This document shows, one piece after another, positions 21,055 to 31,614 of a stretch of 64,000 bases of DNA. The stretch is taken from NCBI GenBank assembly GCA_964036315.1, contig OZ038510.1, forward strand, positions 86,559,164 to 86,623,163, read 5' to 3'. Numbering within the stretch: position 1 is the stretch's first letter; each line of letters opens with the position of its first letter. The notes under the pieces are model-generated. The model saw only the letters and a program-made list of their open reading frames with translations. It was not told the origin of the DNA and searched no databases. The stretch is from Acanthosepion esculentum (taxonomy: Eukaryota; Mollusca; Cephalopoda; Sepiida; Sepiidae). Position numbers and translations under genes: made by a program.

Positions 21055-21345
21055 TTACGGCCACATCCCGTTGAAACATCGGTTCCTGTACGATCACCGA
21101 GGTTAACCAACGTCGTGCCTGGTCAGTACCTTGATGGGTGACCGCTTGAGAAAACCAGGTGCTATAAGCTTGAATACGTGGGTAGTGTGATGGATAATGG
21201 CTCGCAATTGTTAATCGGAAAGCAAATTTCCAATTCCATTTGCGGTTGTTTTATTCACTTATGTGCAAAACCCCTTGAGAAAGGTATGAATTCACCTTTT
21301 CTCACCCAGATATAGCTTAATTAGTAAAACTTATATCACTAAAAC
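21055..21345 (+). mobile_element. 5S-rRNA-headed SINE
   Basis: The head CGGCCACATCCCGTTGAAAC, CGATCACCGAGGTTAACCAA and TTGATGGGTGACCGCTTGAG follows 5S rRNA order, including the internal control regions used by TFIIIA/pol III. It ends AACCAGGTGCTATAAGCTTG. The body then reads GGGTAGTGTGATGGATAATG, GGCTCGCAATTGTTAATCGG and TTATTCACTTATGTGCAAAA, as in the SINE at 61195-61565. A LINE-like 3' tail is recognisable to ~21440. The head is too diverged to be a working 5S gene. Confidence 0.88.
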
Positions 21346-21529
21346 TATTCTTATCTCAAAATAAATAAATAAAATTACGAACAAAATATTTAGGTTCCGG
21401 CATTAAATAATCCATAAAGTTTGATAAACAAAAAATAATTTGCCAAAAATGCTTGAAAAATGGTCGCCACCTTCTATCGCTCCCGGAAATAGCTAACTCT
21501 ATTTGCGATGCTTTATTTTTACAACAGTT
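21346..21529. other. SINE tail and unknown spacer
   Basis: 21370-21440 (GGTTCCGGCATTAAATAATC, CATAAAGTTTGATAAAC) matches the tail sequence seen at 38376 and 61500. The rest is unknown. Confidence 0.5.
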
Positions 21530-21862
21530 AGATTGGATCTCAAATAGGCTACTGTAGCCATATCTGGACTGGAGCTACACAATCTTCACTTTCCAGCCTT
21601 AAACCTATTTCTCAAACATCGCCAGTTTCTCGCTACTCTATCACTATTTCGATGTGAGCTTCACTCTTTAGTTTCACCAGTTCAGATCTTTGCAACTCGG
21701 ACACGCCATGCTATCCCCAAGGAACTAAATCATCCTCATCCTCCACCGTGTCCCAAATTTAAAAAGAATGTTCATCTCAAACGAAATGATTCCCAAGAAG
21801 TGCCACTTTGGGAAACAGTCTTCCGCATGAGTGGTTCCTTGAAGATTTTGGCAAACACGGAC
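21530..21862 (+). pseudogene. LINE C-terminal fragment
   Basis: Reads IGYCSHIWTGATQSSLSSLK, ASLFSFTSSDLCNSDTPCYP in shifted frame (consensus SLVPP-QTF-ARTRHA), then SATLGNSLPHEWFLEDFGKH near the end. It is the same family as 1010-1562 and 51440-51780, with several frame changes. Confidence 0.75.
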
Positions 21863-22070
21863 CTTCGTGCGCGACAAAAAGTAAAAAAGGACGCCTTTTC
21901 CCTTGACACCACTATTATTTTAACTAGCTCCCTCCTCGGAAATGTTTATTGTTTTTAAAAGTGATGATTGGAATTGGAATAAAGGCCAAGCATATAATTA
22001 AAGTGAATTTATACTTTTTTTGTTCATGAGAATTTACAATAAAACTATTACACTATTTATTTAAAGTTTT
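21855..22070 (+). repeat. Dispersed non-coding repeat D, copy 1
   Basis: Begins GGCAAACACGGACCTTCGTG, runs through TTGACACCACTATTATTTTA and TGATGATTGGAATTGGAATA, and ends near GAGAATTTACAATAAAACTA. The same order of motifs is found at 22110-22345, inverted at 22640-22860 and inverted at 48035-48200. Confidence 0.8.
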
Positions 22071-22109
22071 TTTTTTAACAAAAATAATTTTTATTGTGTT
22101 ACTAACTAT

Positions 22110-22345
22110 AGATGAGAAAAAAATTCGGCAAACATGGACCTTCGTGCACGCTAAAAAAACGAATGTCAAAAAGATGGGTTTTTTTTTCTCAGGACACCGC
22201 TTTTATTTTAACTACTTTTGGCAATGTTTATTATTTTAAAAAGCTATGATTACAATTCTAATAAAACTTAAACACATGATGAAAATGAATTTATACATTG
22301 TTTTGTTTTTTTGCTCTTGCGAATTTACAACAAAAATATTAAATG
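22110..22345 (+). repeat. Dispersed repeat D, copy 2
   Basis: CGGCAAACATGGACCTTCGT, CAGGACACCGCTTTTATTTT, AATGTTTATTATTTTAAAAA and GCTCTTGCGAATTTACAACA match copy 1 in order. It lies ~255 bp downstream in direct orientation and forms a long hairpin with the inverted copy at 22640. Confidence 0.8.
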
Positions 22346-22639
22346 CTATTTTTTTATTAGATTGTTTATTTACAAGAATAATATTATATTTACAACATTC
22401 TAAAAACTAATACAATTAAAACTAATACAATATTTATCATTTACCAATTTATAAAGAAATAAATATGAACACTACTTTTTATTCATAAATTTGAAAAACA
22501 TTTACGAAATTATTAAAATATGTGAATCACCAATAAAGAAATCCTTATTATTTACCATTTTATAAAGTTCGATTCGTTGGATAATTAGCCGATGTTTTGA
22601 CAACCATTCCAATAAACAATTTAATAAATAAATAGTGTT
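22346..22639. other. AT-rich spacer between inverted D copies
   Basis: No coding sequence. It forms the loop of the inverted pair. Confidence 0.5.
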
Positions 22640-22860
22640 TATTATTTTTGTTGCTAATTCTCAACAAAGAAAATGTATAAATTCACGTTCATGTCTAGGT
22701 TTTATTCCAATTCTAATCATCGTTTTTTAAAGTAATAAACATCACCGAAGAGTGAAGGTAGTTAAAATGAAACCGGTGTCATGGGAAAAACCGTCCTTTT
22801 GACACTCCGTATATTTTGTGGACACGAATGTCCATGTTTGCCAACATTTTAATCGAGACC
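22640..22860 (-). repeat. Dispersed repeat D, copy 3, inverted
   Basis: The complement reads GGCAAACATGGACATTCGTG, CATGACACCGGTTTCATTTT and GATTAGAATTGGAATAAAAC, matching copies 1 and 2. With copy 2 it makes arms of ~220 bp, which could be an element with long inverted termini. Confidence 0.8.
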
Positions 22861-23828
22861 CCTTCAATTCAGGAGTCAATCGTCTTCTATCCTTTTTATC
22901 CACATACCACCTTCTCTTCCGCTCATATTACACACCGCATTCATCATTTCATCTGTAAAACTCTACCTTGAGTGGCTCGGATGCCTTGTATTTTTAGTAA
23001 GCTCAAATATTTAAGTTTTCTGTTTGCTGCTTTCACCTAATAACTAGGAAGCGAAAAGGAAAACAGATTTAAGAATGGTAAATATGAATTCTTTGTCGAA
23101 TAAGTACTCCAGCTGTTATGCATGTCTTGGGCGATTTACTTTCATTATATTTAAACAAAGAACTGTTTGTTTTCTTTTTTTATTATAGCCAACAACGTTT
23201 GTCTTTGTTGAAAATAAAAGGTATGAGTGACGCTGTTTTATAGATTGAAACTGCTGTTTTCATTTTTGAATTTATTCTGCTGGGATAATCAAAATAAACC
23301 TTAACCTATAAACTATAATTTTGACGGTATTTTATTTGACTGATACCTTTAATGGCTGAATTATTATCGAGATTTGTCGATAAAGCCGAAACGTTGATTG
23401 GCCAATCACGCAAGCGGGTGGCCGCGCGTATTAATGGATCAACCCAAAAGATGATAAAAAGTTGGTAAAATTATGACAATTTCTAGAGCTGGCAAGAAAT
23501 AGGCAGGTGAAGAAAAAAAGTCGTTACTGATGTGTGTGTGTGTGTGGCTATAAAGTCGGGGAGAGATTACGATGGTTGGTGTGGCTGATGTCCTTTTAAA
23601 TGCCAAAATATGGCCTTAAAATTATTCTGTCATTTTTACGAGTTCATATAAAAATACGTGTTAACGAAACTGTTTTAGTGACTCGCCGGCTGTTGCCTGA
23701 AATTTGAAGATCGCAATCATCATTGGGGAAGGTGTATATGTGCAGGATACACCTTAGTAATTGCATACGCAAAATGGGATTTTTGGAGAGGGCAAAAAAT
23801 GCAATTCGGAAAAGACATTACAAGATGA
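22861..23828. other. Unassigned spacer
   Basis: No gene recognised. A short (GT)n run lies at 23530-23545, and CCGAAACGTTGATTGGCCAA at 23388 recalls the PLE motif GCCGAAACGTTG without its partner half. Confidence 0.35.
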
Positions 23829-24112
23829 GAAGAAAGAAAGAATGAATGAATGAATGAAAAGGAAAAGAAAGAAAGAATGAAAGAAAGAAAAAGAAAGAAA
23901 GAATGAATGAATGAATGAATGAAAAGGAAAAGAAAGAAAGAATGAAAGAAAGAAAGAAAAAAGAAAGAAAGAATGAATGAATGAATGAAAAGGAAAAGAA
24001 AGAAAGAATGAAAGAGGAGAAAGGGAAAAAGTAAGAGAAACATTAAGAAAGAAAAGAAAGGAACAGAAAGAAAGAAAGAAAGAAAGAAAGAAACAAACAA
24101 ACAAACAAACAA
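23829..24112. repeat. GAAA/GAAT polypurine microsatellite
   Basis: Interlaced AAGAAAGAAAGAATGAATGA and GGAAAAGAAAGAAAGAATGA blocks repeat about four times and end in AAAC repeats. The long antisense Phe/Ser-rich frames across it are products of the repeat. Confidence 0.95.
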
Positions 24113-24450
24113 ATATTTTCGGGTGTGGTTTGCCTGATCCTGCTAAATGTGTATCGTCGATGACAGAGAGAGGTGTTCGAGCCCGGTTAAAGGCCCTAAT
24201 GTTGATTCGTAATTTTCCGGACATAATCTACTCACAAAACAATTTGGCGCAACACAATCATCTTATTCGAAATTCTTTCAATTGATAACTAGCCCTAACT
24301 ACTATCAAGAAAATTAGTAGAATGGGAAAATTTAAGAACAAGAAAACTAGAAAGAAAAAAACAAAATTTAAAGGAATATCTGTCTCGCTATCTCAGTCTG
24401 TTCAATTCTGTCTGTTTGTCTGCCTCTTCGTCTTTTCATATCTATCTACA
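24113..24450. other. Unassigned spacer
   Basis: No feature recognised. Confidence 0.4.
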
Positions 24451-25298
24451 TAAATTGGCGTCGTCTAAATAACACAAAAATGAAATGACATCTCATTTCA
24501 ACAGATATATTTTTACCAAAATTAAACAAAAATATCTTCAAATACTAAAGAGTAAATCTATTCAATAAAATCGCCATTGGCTTCAACCGCAGCCTCCAGA
24601 CAACTTCGGAATCTCCTGCAACTCTTCTGAACGGTCTCCTTGTTTAAGTTGATGAATGGTGCCATAAACCTTGCTTTCAGTTCATCTTTGGTGTAACAAG
24701 GAGTTTTGTTGGTCCTTCGCTCAACACATGATAATCAAGAGGGTTGCAGCGTAAGGTGAACAGATTTACGGGTTGATATGGTTGCAGAAGTTGTCTGACA
24801 GTCATGACTGGGTTCTCCTGATTGTGTGGCATGGTGCAGAGTCCTGTTGCCAGACATCGTGTCTCCCAGCAGCAATCTTCTTGACCCAGAGCAGCAGTAT
24901 CTCGTCAAGGTGCTTGATGCAGGCCTCCATGTTGAGTTTGAAGTCCTGTGGGAAGATGAATGAAGGCATAACGTCGACATCAGTAGTGATGGCACAAAAT
25001 ACCTTGGTAATTACCATGAGACATCAATCTCTTTCCGAATCCTCTGCACTGTCCTCAGATTGACGCCCAAACACCCGGAAATGTCCGTATTGGAACGTCT
25101 GGCGTGAATACCAAGCACTACAGCATGATGTTTCCAAGTTTCTGGCGGAGTGAATTGAATCATTGTGCTTTTCCTCTCACAGACGGTGCCTAACTGACCC
25201 GACTATACTGTGGTATCGACAAAATAAAAATAAAAACCAACAACGCGCATGCGCGAAGTTAAAAATATAAAATGGCGGCAATTTACTCAACGCACCCT
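24451..25298 (-). mobile_element. Second mariner-type element, decayed
   Basis: Antisense transposase pieces: KHLDEILLLWVKKIAAGRHD followed by VWQQDSAPCHTIRRTQS, which contains the second catalytic Asp (QDS). Upstream are a VFCAITTDVDVMPSFIFPQD segment and an HTH remnant with NLRTVQRIRKE-like text. Both ends keep the family sequence (TCTAAATAACACAAAAATGA left, GGCGGCAATTTACTCAACGC right). The left TIR is truncated, and the right one reads GGGTGCGTTGAGTAAAT on the complement. The third Asp block is badly broken by a deletion. Confidence 0.82.
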
Positions 25299-25319
25299 AT
25301 CCCAGTCTTCAAATCTAGC

Positions 25320-25338
25320 TAGCTAGCTATCTGAGTGT

Positions 25339-25374
<36 letters not shown>

Positions 25375-25797
25375 ACTGTTCTAATTATCTATCTGAGAGT
25401 TCTATCTATCTAAATGTTCTATCTATCTATCTAAGTGTTCTATCTATCTATCTAAGTGTTCTATCTATCTATCAATCTGAGTGTTCTATCTATCTATCTA
25501 AGTGTTCTATCTATCTATCTGAGTGTTCTATCTATCTAAGTGTTCTATCTATCTTAGTGTTCTATCTATCTATCTATCTATCTATCTGAGTGTTCTATCT
25601 ATCTAAGTGTTCTATCTATCTGAGTGTTCTATCTATCTATCTATCTAAGTGTTCTATCTATCTATCTGAGTGTTCTATCTATCTAAGTGTTCTATCTATC
25701 TGAGTGTTCTATCTATCTATCTATCTATCTAAGTGTTCTATCTAAGTCTTCTAAGTGTTCTACCTATCTAAGTGTTCTATCTATCTGAGTGTTCTAT
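25320..25797. repeat. TCTA microsatellite interleaved with AGTGTTC minisatellite
   Basis: Blocks of (CTAT)n of differing length are separated by CTAAGTGTT or CTGAGTGTT spacers about twenty times. This is a compound tandem array with variable unit length. Confidence 0.95.
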
Positions 25798-26010
25798 CAG
25801 TAACGCTTACATGAATACCTGACCAATGAAAATACCGATACCGTTTTATTATGCCGATAAAATCCCTATTTTATTATTAACGCTTGCATTAGTTCTTGAC
25901 CACTTTCAAAGACATTCTTAATTTGCAAAGTTTTCTATAATAAAATTATTTCCACTGCACGCCTATATTAATTGTTTACACATTTTATATACAATTATAC
26001 ATAAATTAAT
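25798..26010. other. Unassigned AT-rich spacer
   Basis: CGCTTACATGAATACCTGAC and CGCTTGCATTAGTTCTTGAC (25804, 25880) are diverged copies of each other. I recognise nothing else. Confidence 0.4.
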
Positions 26011-26424
26011 TTTTTAAGATATTTTCTTATGTTTATACATTCTTTTTATAGATACAAGTATTTAAGTAAATGTTCTGTTTATAATAAACAGTATTAATGA
26101 CATTTACCGGCCTGAATGTCCGAGAAATTTTCATAGAAAATATGCGTCCTCCGACAGAAATCGAACCCGTATCCTATACAGAACCGTGATAGAGCTTGAC
26201 GTGCCTTAACCGATTGGGCCACAGAGGAGCGTTCGGTTAGCATGGTCGATTTTACTGTTTTTAAACTAAAATTCTCCATTCGGAGGACGCATATTTTCTA
26301 TGAAAATTTCTCGGACATTCAGGCCGGTAAATGTTATTTAATACTGTTTATTATAAACAGAGCATTCACTTAAATATTTGTATCTATAAAAAGAACGTAT
26401 AAACATAAAAAAAAGTCTTAAAAA
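26011..26424. mobile_element. Fold-back element carrying a tRNA-like core, copy 1
   Basis: Arms 26011-26153 and 26281-26424 are inverted copies of about 143 bp, roughly 93% alike by eye, sharing CCGGCCTGAATGTCCGAGAA and CAGAATTT-free AT segments. The 127-bp centre holds a tRNA-like sequence on the minus strand. The right arm's inner border (CGGAGGACGC) is the complement of the tRNA-like 3' end, so the tRNA part overlaps the left arm. A second, nearly identical copy is at 27253-27589. Confidence 0.88.
26148..26230 (-). tRNA. tRNA-like sequence (pseudogene or SINE head)
   Basis: The complement begins GCTCCTCTGTGGCCCAATCG with a D-arm/A-box (TGGCCCAATCGGTTAAGGCA) and has a T-arm/B-box (ACGGGTTCGATTTCTGT). 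A six-pair acceptor stem TCCTCT/GGAGGA can form. The proposed anticodon stem CGTCA/TCACG has one mismatch, and the loop AGCTCTA lacks U33. The region between anticodon and T arms is longer than in most tRNAs. I do not assign an isotype; loss of U33 argues against a working tRNA. Confidence 0.55.
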
Positions 26425-26811
26425 ATAATTATCGGACTTAGTCCGTTTCGTAATGTGTGACATAAATTAATCTATTTTCTTATTTGAACTATTTCCAAAT
26501 TACTTTCAAATAGATTTTTCTTATTTTATAATTTATTTCTATAATGAAATTATTTCCAGTTCACTTCTATAGTAAATGTGTACTTATTATACATAATATA
26601 AAAATTAATATTTTCGTAAGCGTCTGAATTAATTCCTAATCACATCCAGAGTATTTTCCCCCTCTTTTCCCTAAGCAAATCGAAAGCCTAAAATATTCAG
26701 ACTAATTTGAGTGATTCACTTTTTACAACTCATCAACCCTTCCTAAAGCCAGAAAATATTTTTATATTGTAAGAATTTTTTGTAAGATAACAATGTTTTT
26801 TTTAGTGATGC
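26425..26811. other. Unassigned spacer
   Basis: No recognised feature. Confidence 0.4.
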
Positions 26812-27060
26812 ACGTCTTACTAATTAACCTATAGCTTGGGGAGAAGAGTTGAGACTATAACGAACTCAACAGGGATTGGAAACCGGCTCTTCGATTAACA
26901 ATTCCGAGTCATTAGCCATTGCATCACCCGCATATGCTAGCTTACAGTACCTGGTATTCCCAAGCAGTCACCCATTTAAGTCCTGGCTAGGGTCGATATT
27001 GCTTAACTTCGGTGATCGTACCGGGACCGGTGTTTCAATGTGATGTGACCGCAAGCCAGA
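26812..27060 (-). mobile_element. 5S-rRNA-headed SINE, antisense, best-preserved head
   Basis: The complement reads GGTCACATCACATTGAAACA, GTACGATCACCGAAGTTAAG, AAATGGGTGACTGCTTGGGA and ATACCAGGTACTGTAAGCTA. It is the most 5S-like head in the window, with box A, intermediate element and box C all visible. The body CGGGTGATGCAATGGCTAAT, CTCGGAATTGTTAATCGAAG and GAGCCGGTTTCCAATCCC follows. The missing terminator and attached body argue for a SINE and not a 5S gene. Confidence 0.88.
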
Positions 27061-27164
27061 GTAGTTTGTGACTAATTTTTTTCCTTCTCTTTCTTAACAC
27101 AGAAGATGACTGAAAATGATGGAAGTGACATAGTATTATGAAATGCTGTATAGGTGGTTTTTGG

Positions 27165-27252
27165 AAGTGGCGAAATGCGTTGTTAAGTAGTGACGAAATG
27201 AGGTGTTTGGAAGTGGTGAAATGTGTTGTTAAGAATTGAAGAAATGAGATGT
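27165..27252. repeat. 23-bp/46-bp minisatellite, left part
   Basis: Units of the type GTGGCGAAATGCGTTGTTAA and GTGACGAAATGAGGTGTTTG, continuing in the array at 27608 after a fold-back insertion. Confidence 0.9.
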
Positions 27253-27589
27253 TTTTTAAGATATTTTCTTATGTTTATACATTCTTTTTATAGATACAAG
27301 TATTTAAGTAAATGTTCTGTTTATAATAAACAGTATTAATGACATTTACCGGCCTGAATGTCCGAGAAATTTTCATAGAAAATATGCGTCCTCCGACAGA
27401 AATTGAACCCGTATCCTATACGGAACCGTGATAGAGCTTGACGTGCCTTAACCGATTGGGCCACAGAGGAGCGTTCGGTTAGCATGGTCGATTTTACTGT
27501 TTTTAAACTAAAATTCTCCATTCGGAGGACGCATATTTTCTATGAAAATTTCTCGGACATTCAGGCCGGTAAATGTTATTTAATACTGT
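27253..27589. mobile_element. Fold-back element with tRNA-like core, copy 2
   Basis: Almost base-for-base equal to copy 1 across the left arm, tRNA-like core (27390-27472, minus strand) and inner right arm (27523-27589), but the outer right arm is missing. It interrupts the 23-bp minisatellite. ATGTTT stands on both sides (before 27253 and at ~27612), a possible target duplication that would also enclose a short SINE-tail scrap CTTAATTAGTAAGACGTGC. Confidence 0.87.
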
Positions 27590-27607
27590 CTTAATTAGTA
27601 AGACGTG

Positions 27608-28215
27608 CACATGTTTGGATGTGGCGAAATGCGTTGTTAAGAATTGACGAAATGAGGTGTTTGGACGTGGCGAAATGCGTTGTTAAGAAGTGACGAAATG
27701 AGGTGTTTGGAAGTGGTGAAATGTGTTGTTAAGAATTGAAGAAATGAGATGTTTGGATGTGGCGAACTGCGTTGTTAAGAATTGACGAAATGAGGTGTTT
27801 GGAAGTGGTGAAATGTGTTGTTAAGAATTGAAGAAATGAGATGTTTGGATGTGGCGAAATGCGTTGTTAAGAATTGACGAAATGAGGTGTTTGGAAGTGG
27901 TGAAATGTGTTGTTAAGAATTGAAGAAATGAGATGTTTGGAAGTGGCGAAATGCGTTGTTAAGAAGTGACGAAATGAGGTGTTTAGAAGTGGCGAAATTG
28001 AATGTTTGAAAGTGGCAAAATGAGATGTTTGCAAGTCGCGAAATGGAGTGTCTGAATACGATGAAATGTTGCGAAATTCGATGTTGAAAAGCGGTGAAAT
28101 GAGATGTTGCAAAATGGTGAAATTAGGTGTTTGGAAGTGTCAAAATGGGGTGGTGGGAAGTGGCGAAATGGTGTGCTTGAAAGCAGCAAAATGGGTTGTT
28201 GGGAAGTGACGAAAA
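27608..28215. repeat. 23-bp minisatellite arranged as 46- and 92-bp units
   Basis: Unit GTGGCGAAATGCGTTGTTAA(GAA) alternates with TTGACGAAATGAGGTGTTTG(GAA), both 23 bp and alike at GCGAAATG-G-TGTT. From ~28000 the units become irregular (GTGGCAAAATGAGATGTTTG, GTGGCGAAATGGTGTGCTTG). Antisense frames are open only because the period is not a multiple of three and stops are rare. Confidence 0.92.
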
Positions 28216-28934
28216 CTTCAACCTTAAAACTTCGTCTTTGTTAAGCATTCTGTTTGTGGATTTCTTAGCATTCGTAAATCGAACGACAGATGTTGGTAAG
28301 TGGTGAAAGTGGGCGTGTTGGTAATTGGTGAATGGGGTTGTCGTGACATGGAGAAGTAAGTTCGAGAAGTGACGGATTAGGCTATCTGGAAATGTCGAAG
28401 TCGAAATAAAATGGTGTCAGAAATTACTATAGAAGTTTCGGGAAGATTACGAATGGCGTCGTGGTGTAGCAAAAATAATAAGAAAAAAAACGAATAGCCA
28501 TGATAATGGAACTCTTTGTCCACGAAGTTCAAATACATTAAACCCTAAACGACGAGGGGGTGCGTAAAATTTCTCGACTCTGACCAATTCCCAAATACTA
28601 ACTAAATATTATATATTTTAAAAATTATTTCATGGCCAACCATAGAGGTTTATCAGAACACACTTTTTAAATGCCATATTCTTTCAGGCGGTCGTGGCTT
28701 TCCACAGATTCTATTTTCTTTATAATCGGTGAATTACTATAACTTCTTGAAAATAATAGTGAAGTCGTTTCCTTTTGTCGTCTTTAGATTTTTGAATCCA
28801 GAGATTTTATGTTCCTAGATTGGCTACCACCCGACACTCAAGATTCCAGTCAACCTTAAGACTTAATTCATAAGTGAGAAGAAAATAGACGGATTTATGA
28901 CTTACCCAAGTGCATTAGTGCGAAACTCTTCAAG
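28216..28934. other. Unassigned spacer, decayed minisatellite at the left
   Basis: 28280-28400 still carries GGTAAGTGGTGAAAGTGGGC-like echoes of the minisatellite. The remainder is unknown. Confidence 0.4.
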
Positions 28935-30115
28935 TCATGGGTGGTCATGGCTCTCCATAACTTCCTGATTTTTGTTGCTCTAAGTACGTTTTTTAGCATT
29001 CATCATCCATATTTGGCCCTGTTATGCTATTATATGTGTCATTTTTCATTTTATGTGCCATGTATCTTGAGGGCGTCTGTGATCATGGTTCTCCACAATT
29101 TCCTCTCTTTATTTTGCACAGACTAACTTTTGACTCTTTACCGCCCTTCTTTGTGCATGTTCCGCTGTCTGTTCAAACAAAGGTGTTAAGTAGGTTACTC
29201 GGTTTCCCCCTGCTATTGTTTCTCCAGAACTCAAAAGCCATAGACCGTATGGACAAATGAAGATTTTCCTCTTCTTTTCCCGAGGGACAGACGTGGTCGC
29301 GTCGATTCTATGAGGTAGCAGGAGGACGATGATTAGGGGAACACATGCCGAACCCTTGAGATTGCATTTTGCCGCTTGTGGGTTAACCTCTCTAAGAAAT
29401 CTGGAAGGAGGAGGCCGGTTGACTTCTTGCTTTGCGACTGCTCTCTTTGCACCGTTTTCGTCTCATATCCAAAATTTAGATAAAGGCAATTCATCACTGT
29501 CAGAATTCCACGCCCGTGGGATATTCTAACCAGTAGTCTGCCATCGTGGCCCAGCTTCCGCATTCTGTAACACTACTCATGACCTCGTATGTCCCGTATG
29601 TATCTCTAAACCTTCTTTCATCATTGTGTGTCCCAGAAATTTGAACTCTTTCTGATTGTAAATATACGTTTTCTTCGCAATTTCTATTTTCTTTAAATCT
29701 TCCACGTTGCTAAAGTATTTTTGTCCGGTGTTCTGAGCATTCGTCGATAGAGCCACATCTCTGTCGATTGAAGTCTTTTCATCTTTGAATATATTGGCCG
29801 CCATTCATTGTTATATATTGATTAAATAATGCATAGAAGTTCAGTTTATAATGACACTTTTCGCTGTTTTCATACGTTGCTTATATTCTGCAAACATCTT
29901 CACGAACGAGATAAATTTCTATACCTACATGATTTTGGACGCTTCCATTACGGAGCTCAAACCAAAAACTGCCTCTTTTTCTGACAATCAACATTTTTAT
30001 AATTAGTCCTTTCTTCTTGCTTTCCTCCATCCATTGGCTCACACTTGTCAAGTAGGTTCTTTGTCTCTCTGTGAATATCATGTCCCATCGAGACTTGCAC
30101 TATCATGATTCTCCA
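28935..30115 (-). pseudogene. Antisense debris of the LKFLGH-type LINE
   Basis: The complement contains several scraps of the LINE end: RKLWRAMTTH near 28945-28985, REFWRTMITDALK-like text near 29065-29115, FKFLGHTMMKEGLEIHTGHT at 29580-29640, and KLWRIMIVQVSMGHD near 30080-30130. It also has ESKKKGLIIKMLIVRKRG at 29960-30030, the segment after the YADD box. The scraps are out of order, so at least two or three copies are jumbled. Between them, 29330-29570 is open on the minus strand with KRQNAISRVRHVFP, which I cannot place. Confidence 0.6.
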
Positions 30116-30267
30116 CAGCTTCCTTTATTTTACTGCAATACTTTCTCTACCATTGTTTTTCTCGTAATTATTACAAAATTCAATTGCACAAGCTTTCATC
30201 TCCTTATCTTGCCTTCAATGTTCACTGTGAGTGTTAAATTCTGCAAGCCGTCTTTCTTTGATGTTCT

Positions 30268-30884
30268 TTCTGTGTGTGCGTGTGTTTCTGGGTTTATGTA
30301 TTTCTGTATGTGAGTGTTGTGTGTGTCTGTGTATGTGTGTTTCTCTCTGTGTGTTTCTGTGTGTGTGAGAGTGCTGTGTGTGTGTCTGTATGTGTTTCTG
30401 TGTTTGTTTCTGTGTGTGTTTCCGTGTGTGTGTGTTTCTGTGTGTGTGTGTTTCTCTGTGTGTCTGTGTCTGTGTGTGTGTTTCTGTGAGTATGAGTGCT
30501 GTGTATGTGTCTGTATGTCTTTCTGTGTGTGTGTTTCTCTGTGTGTCTGTGTCTGTGTGTGCTTTTGTGTGTGAGTGTTGTGAGTGTGTGTTTCTGTGTG
30601 TGTGCGTGTGTGTGTGTGTGTATCTCTGTGTGTTTCTGTGTGTGTGAGTGCTGTTTGTGTTTCTGTGTGTGTGTTTCTGTGTGTGTGTTTCTGTGTGTGT
30701 GTTTCTGTGTCTTTGGGTGTGTTTTTGTGTTTGAGTGTTGTGTGTGTGTGTGTGTGTTTCTGTGTGTGTGTGTGTGTGTGTGTCTCTGTGTGTGTTTCTG
30801 TGTGTGTGAGTGCTGTGTGTGTGTCTCTATGTGTTTCTATGTGTGTGTTTCTCTCTGTGTGTGTGTGTGTGCGTGTGTGTGCAC
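30268..30884. repeat. GT-rich minisatellite 1
   Basis: Irregular tandem units of TGTGTGTGTTTCTG with occasional TGAGTGCTGTGTGTGTGTCT. All three forward frames stay open and give Cys/Val/Phe-rich text, which is expected from the repeat and not evidence for a protein. Confidence 0.95.
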
Positions 30885-31614
30885 GACGTCTTTTGTTACC
30901 TGATTGTTAGCAATAATGTCAGTGCTGTTTCTTTCCTCCTTAAAACTTCTTCATTTGTCACATGTGCTGTCCATGGTCTCCTCAAAATATGCCCTTAAAA
31001 CTCCATCTCTGTCACTTGATGTCTTTTCATCACTTCTAATGAAAATTTCCGGCATTCGCTGGTATATAGGACATTAGATCTTACATAGCAGTTCAGTGTG
31101 CTTTTCTTTGTTTGTCAGTATAGAACCCATGCGTCTCTTTTGCTTCTAGTCTCTTTTTCATTTGTGGGACGATTGCGCATCATTTAGTGTTATAATGGAG
31201 TAGATATTTGGAAACAGTTCAGCGCGTTTTTTTTCTTTGTTTCTTGTGATATTCGTCATATCTGTGTTCCTTCATGTCTCTTCTCTATCTGTGAGGAAAT
31301 CGTCGCTTGTCTTTAGGGCAAATTATCTGGGACAATTCTCCGAGAGTTTGTTTTACTCTTTTCGACTACTGTTTTCAGATGTTGATTGTCAATTGAAGAT
31401 GAACGTCCTCTACCATCTTGATGTTCAAGACTCGTATTCTCACTGCGGAACTTCAGGAACCAACGCCGTGCTGTTCAGTCACAAGCGTACCCTTTCTCCT
31501 CCATGCTATGTTAAGAAGTTTGAGAAGCATTATGGTAAAGATTGATCTTTTACCAAAAATAAAGCCATTTTTTCTTTTTCCATGTTAAAGATAGGGTTAT
31601 ATGTTTTGATTGAA
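30885..31614. other. Unassigned spacer with a 102-codon open frame
   Basis: 31237-31545 on the plus strand is open for 102 codons (a hydrophobic start, then NVLYHLDVQDSYSHCGTSGT). I do not recognise it. Parts near 31080-31150 look like antisense LINE text. AAAGATAGGGTTATATGT at 31589 recurs at 31699, flanking a GT tract. Confidence 0.35.

Noticed and set aside
23720..24224. Phe/Ser/His-rich antisense frames of 130-156 codons
   Set aside because: They are produced by the GAAA/GAAT microsatellite.
26148..27472. Working tRNA genes in the fold-back elements
   Set aside because: The anticodon loop lacks U33, the anticodon stem has a mismatch and the variable region is odd. Pol III boxes alone do not make a tRNA gene.
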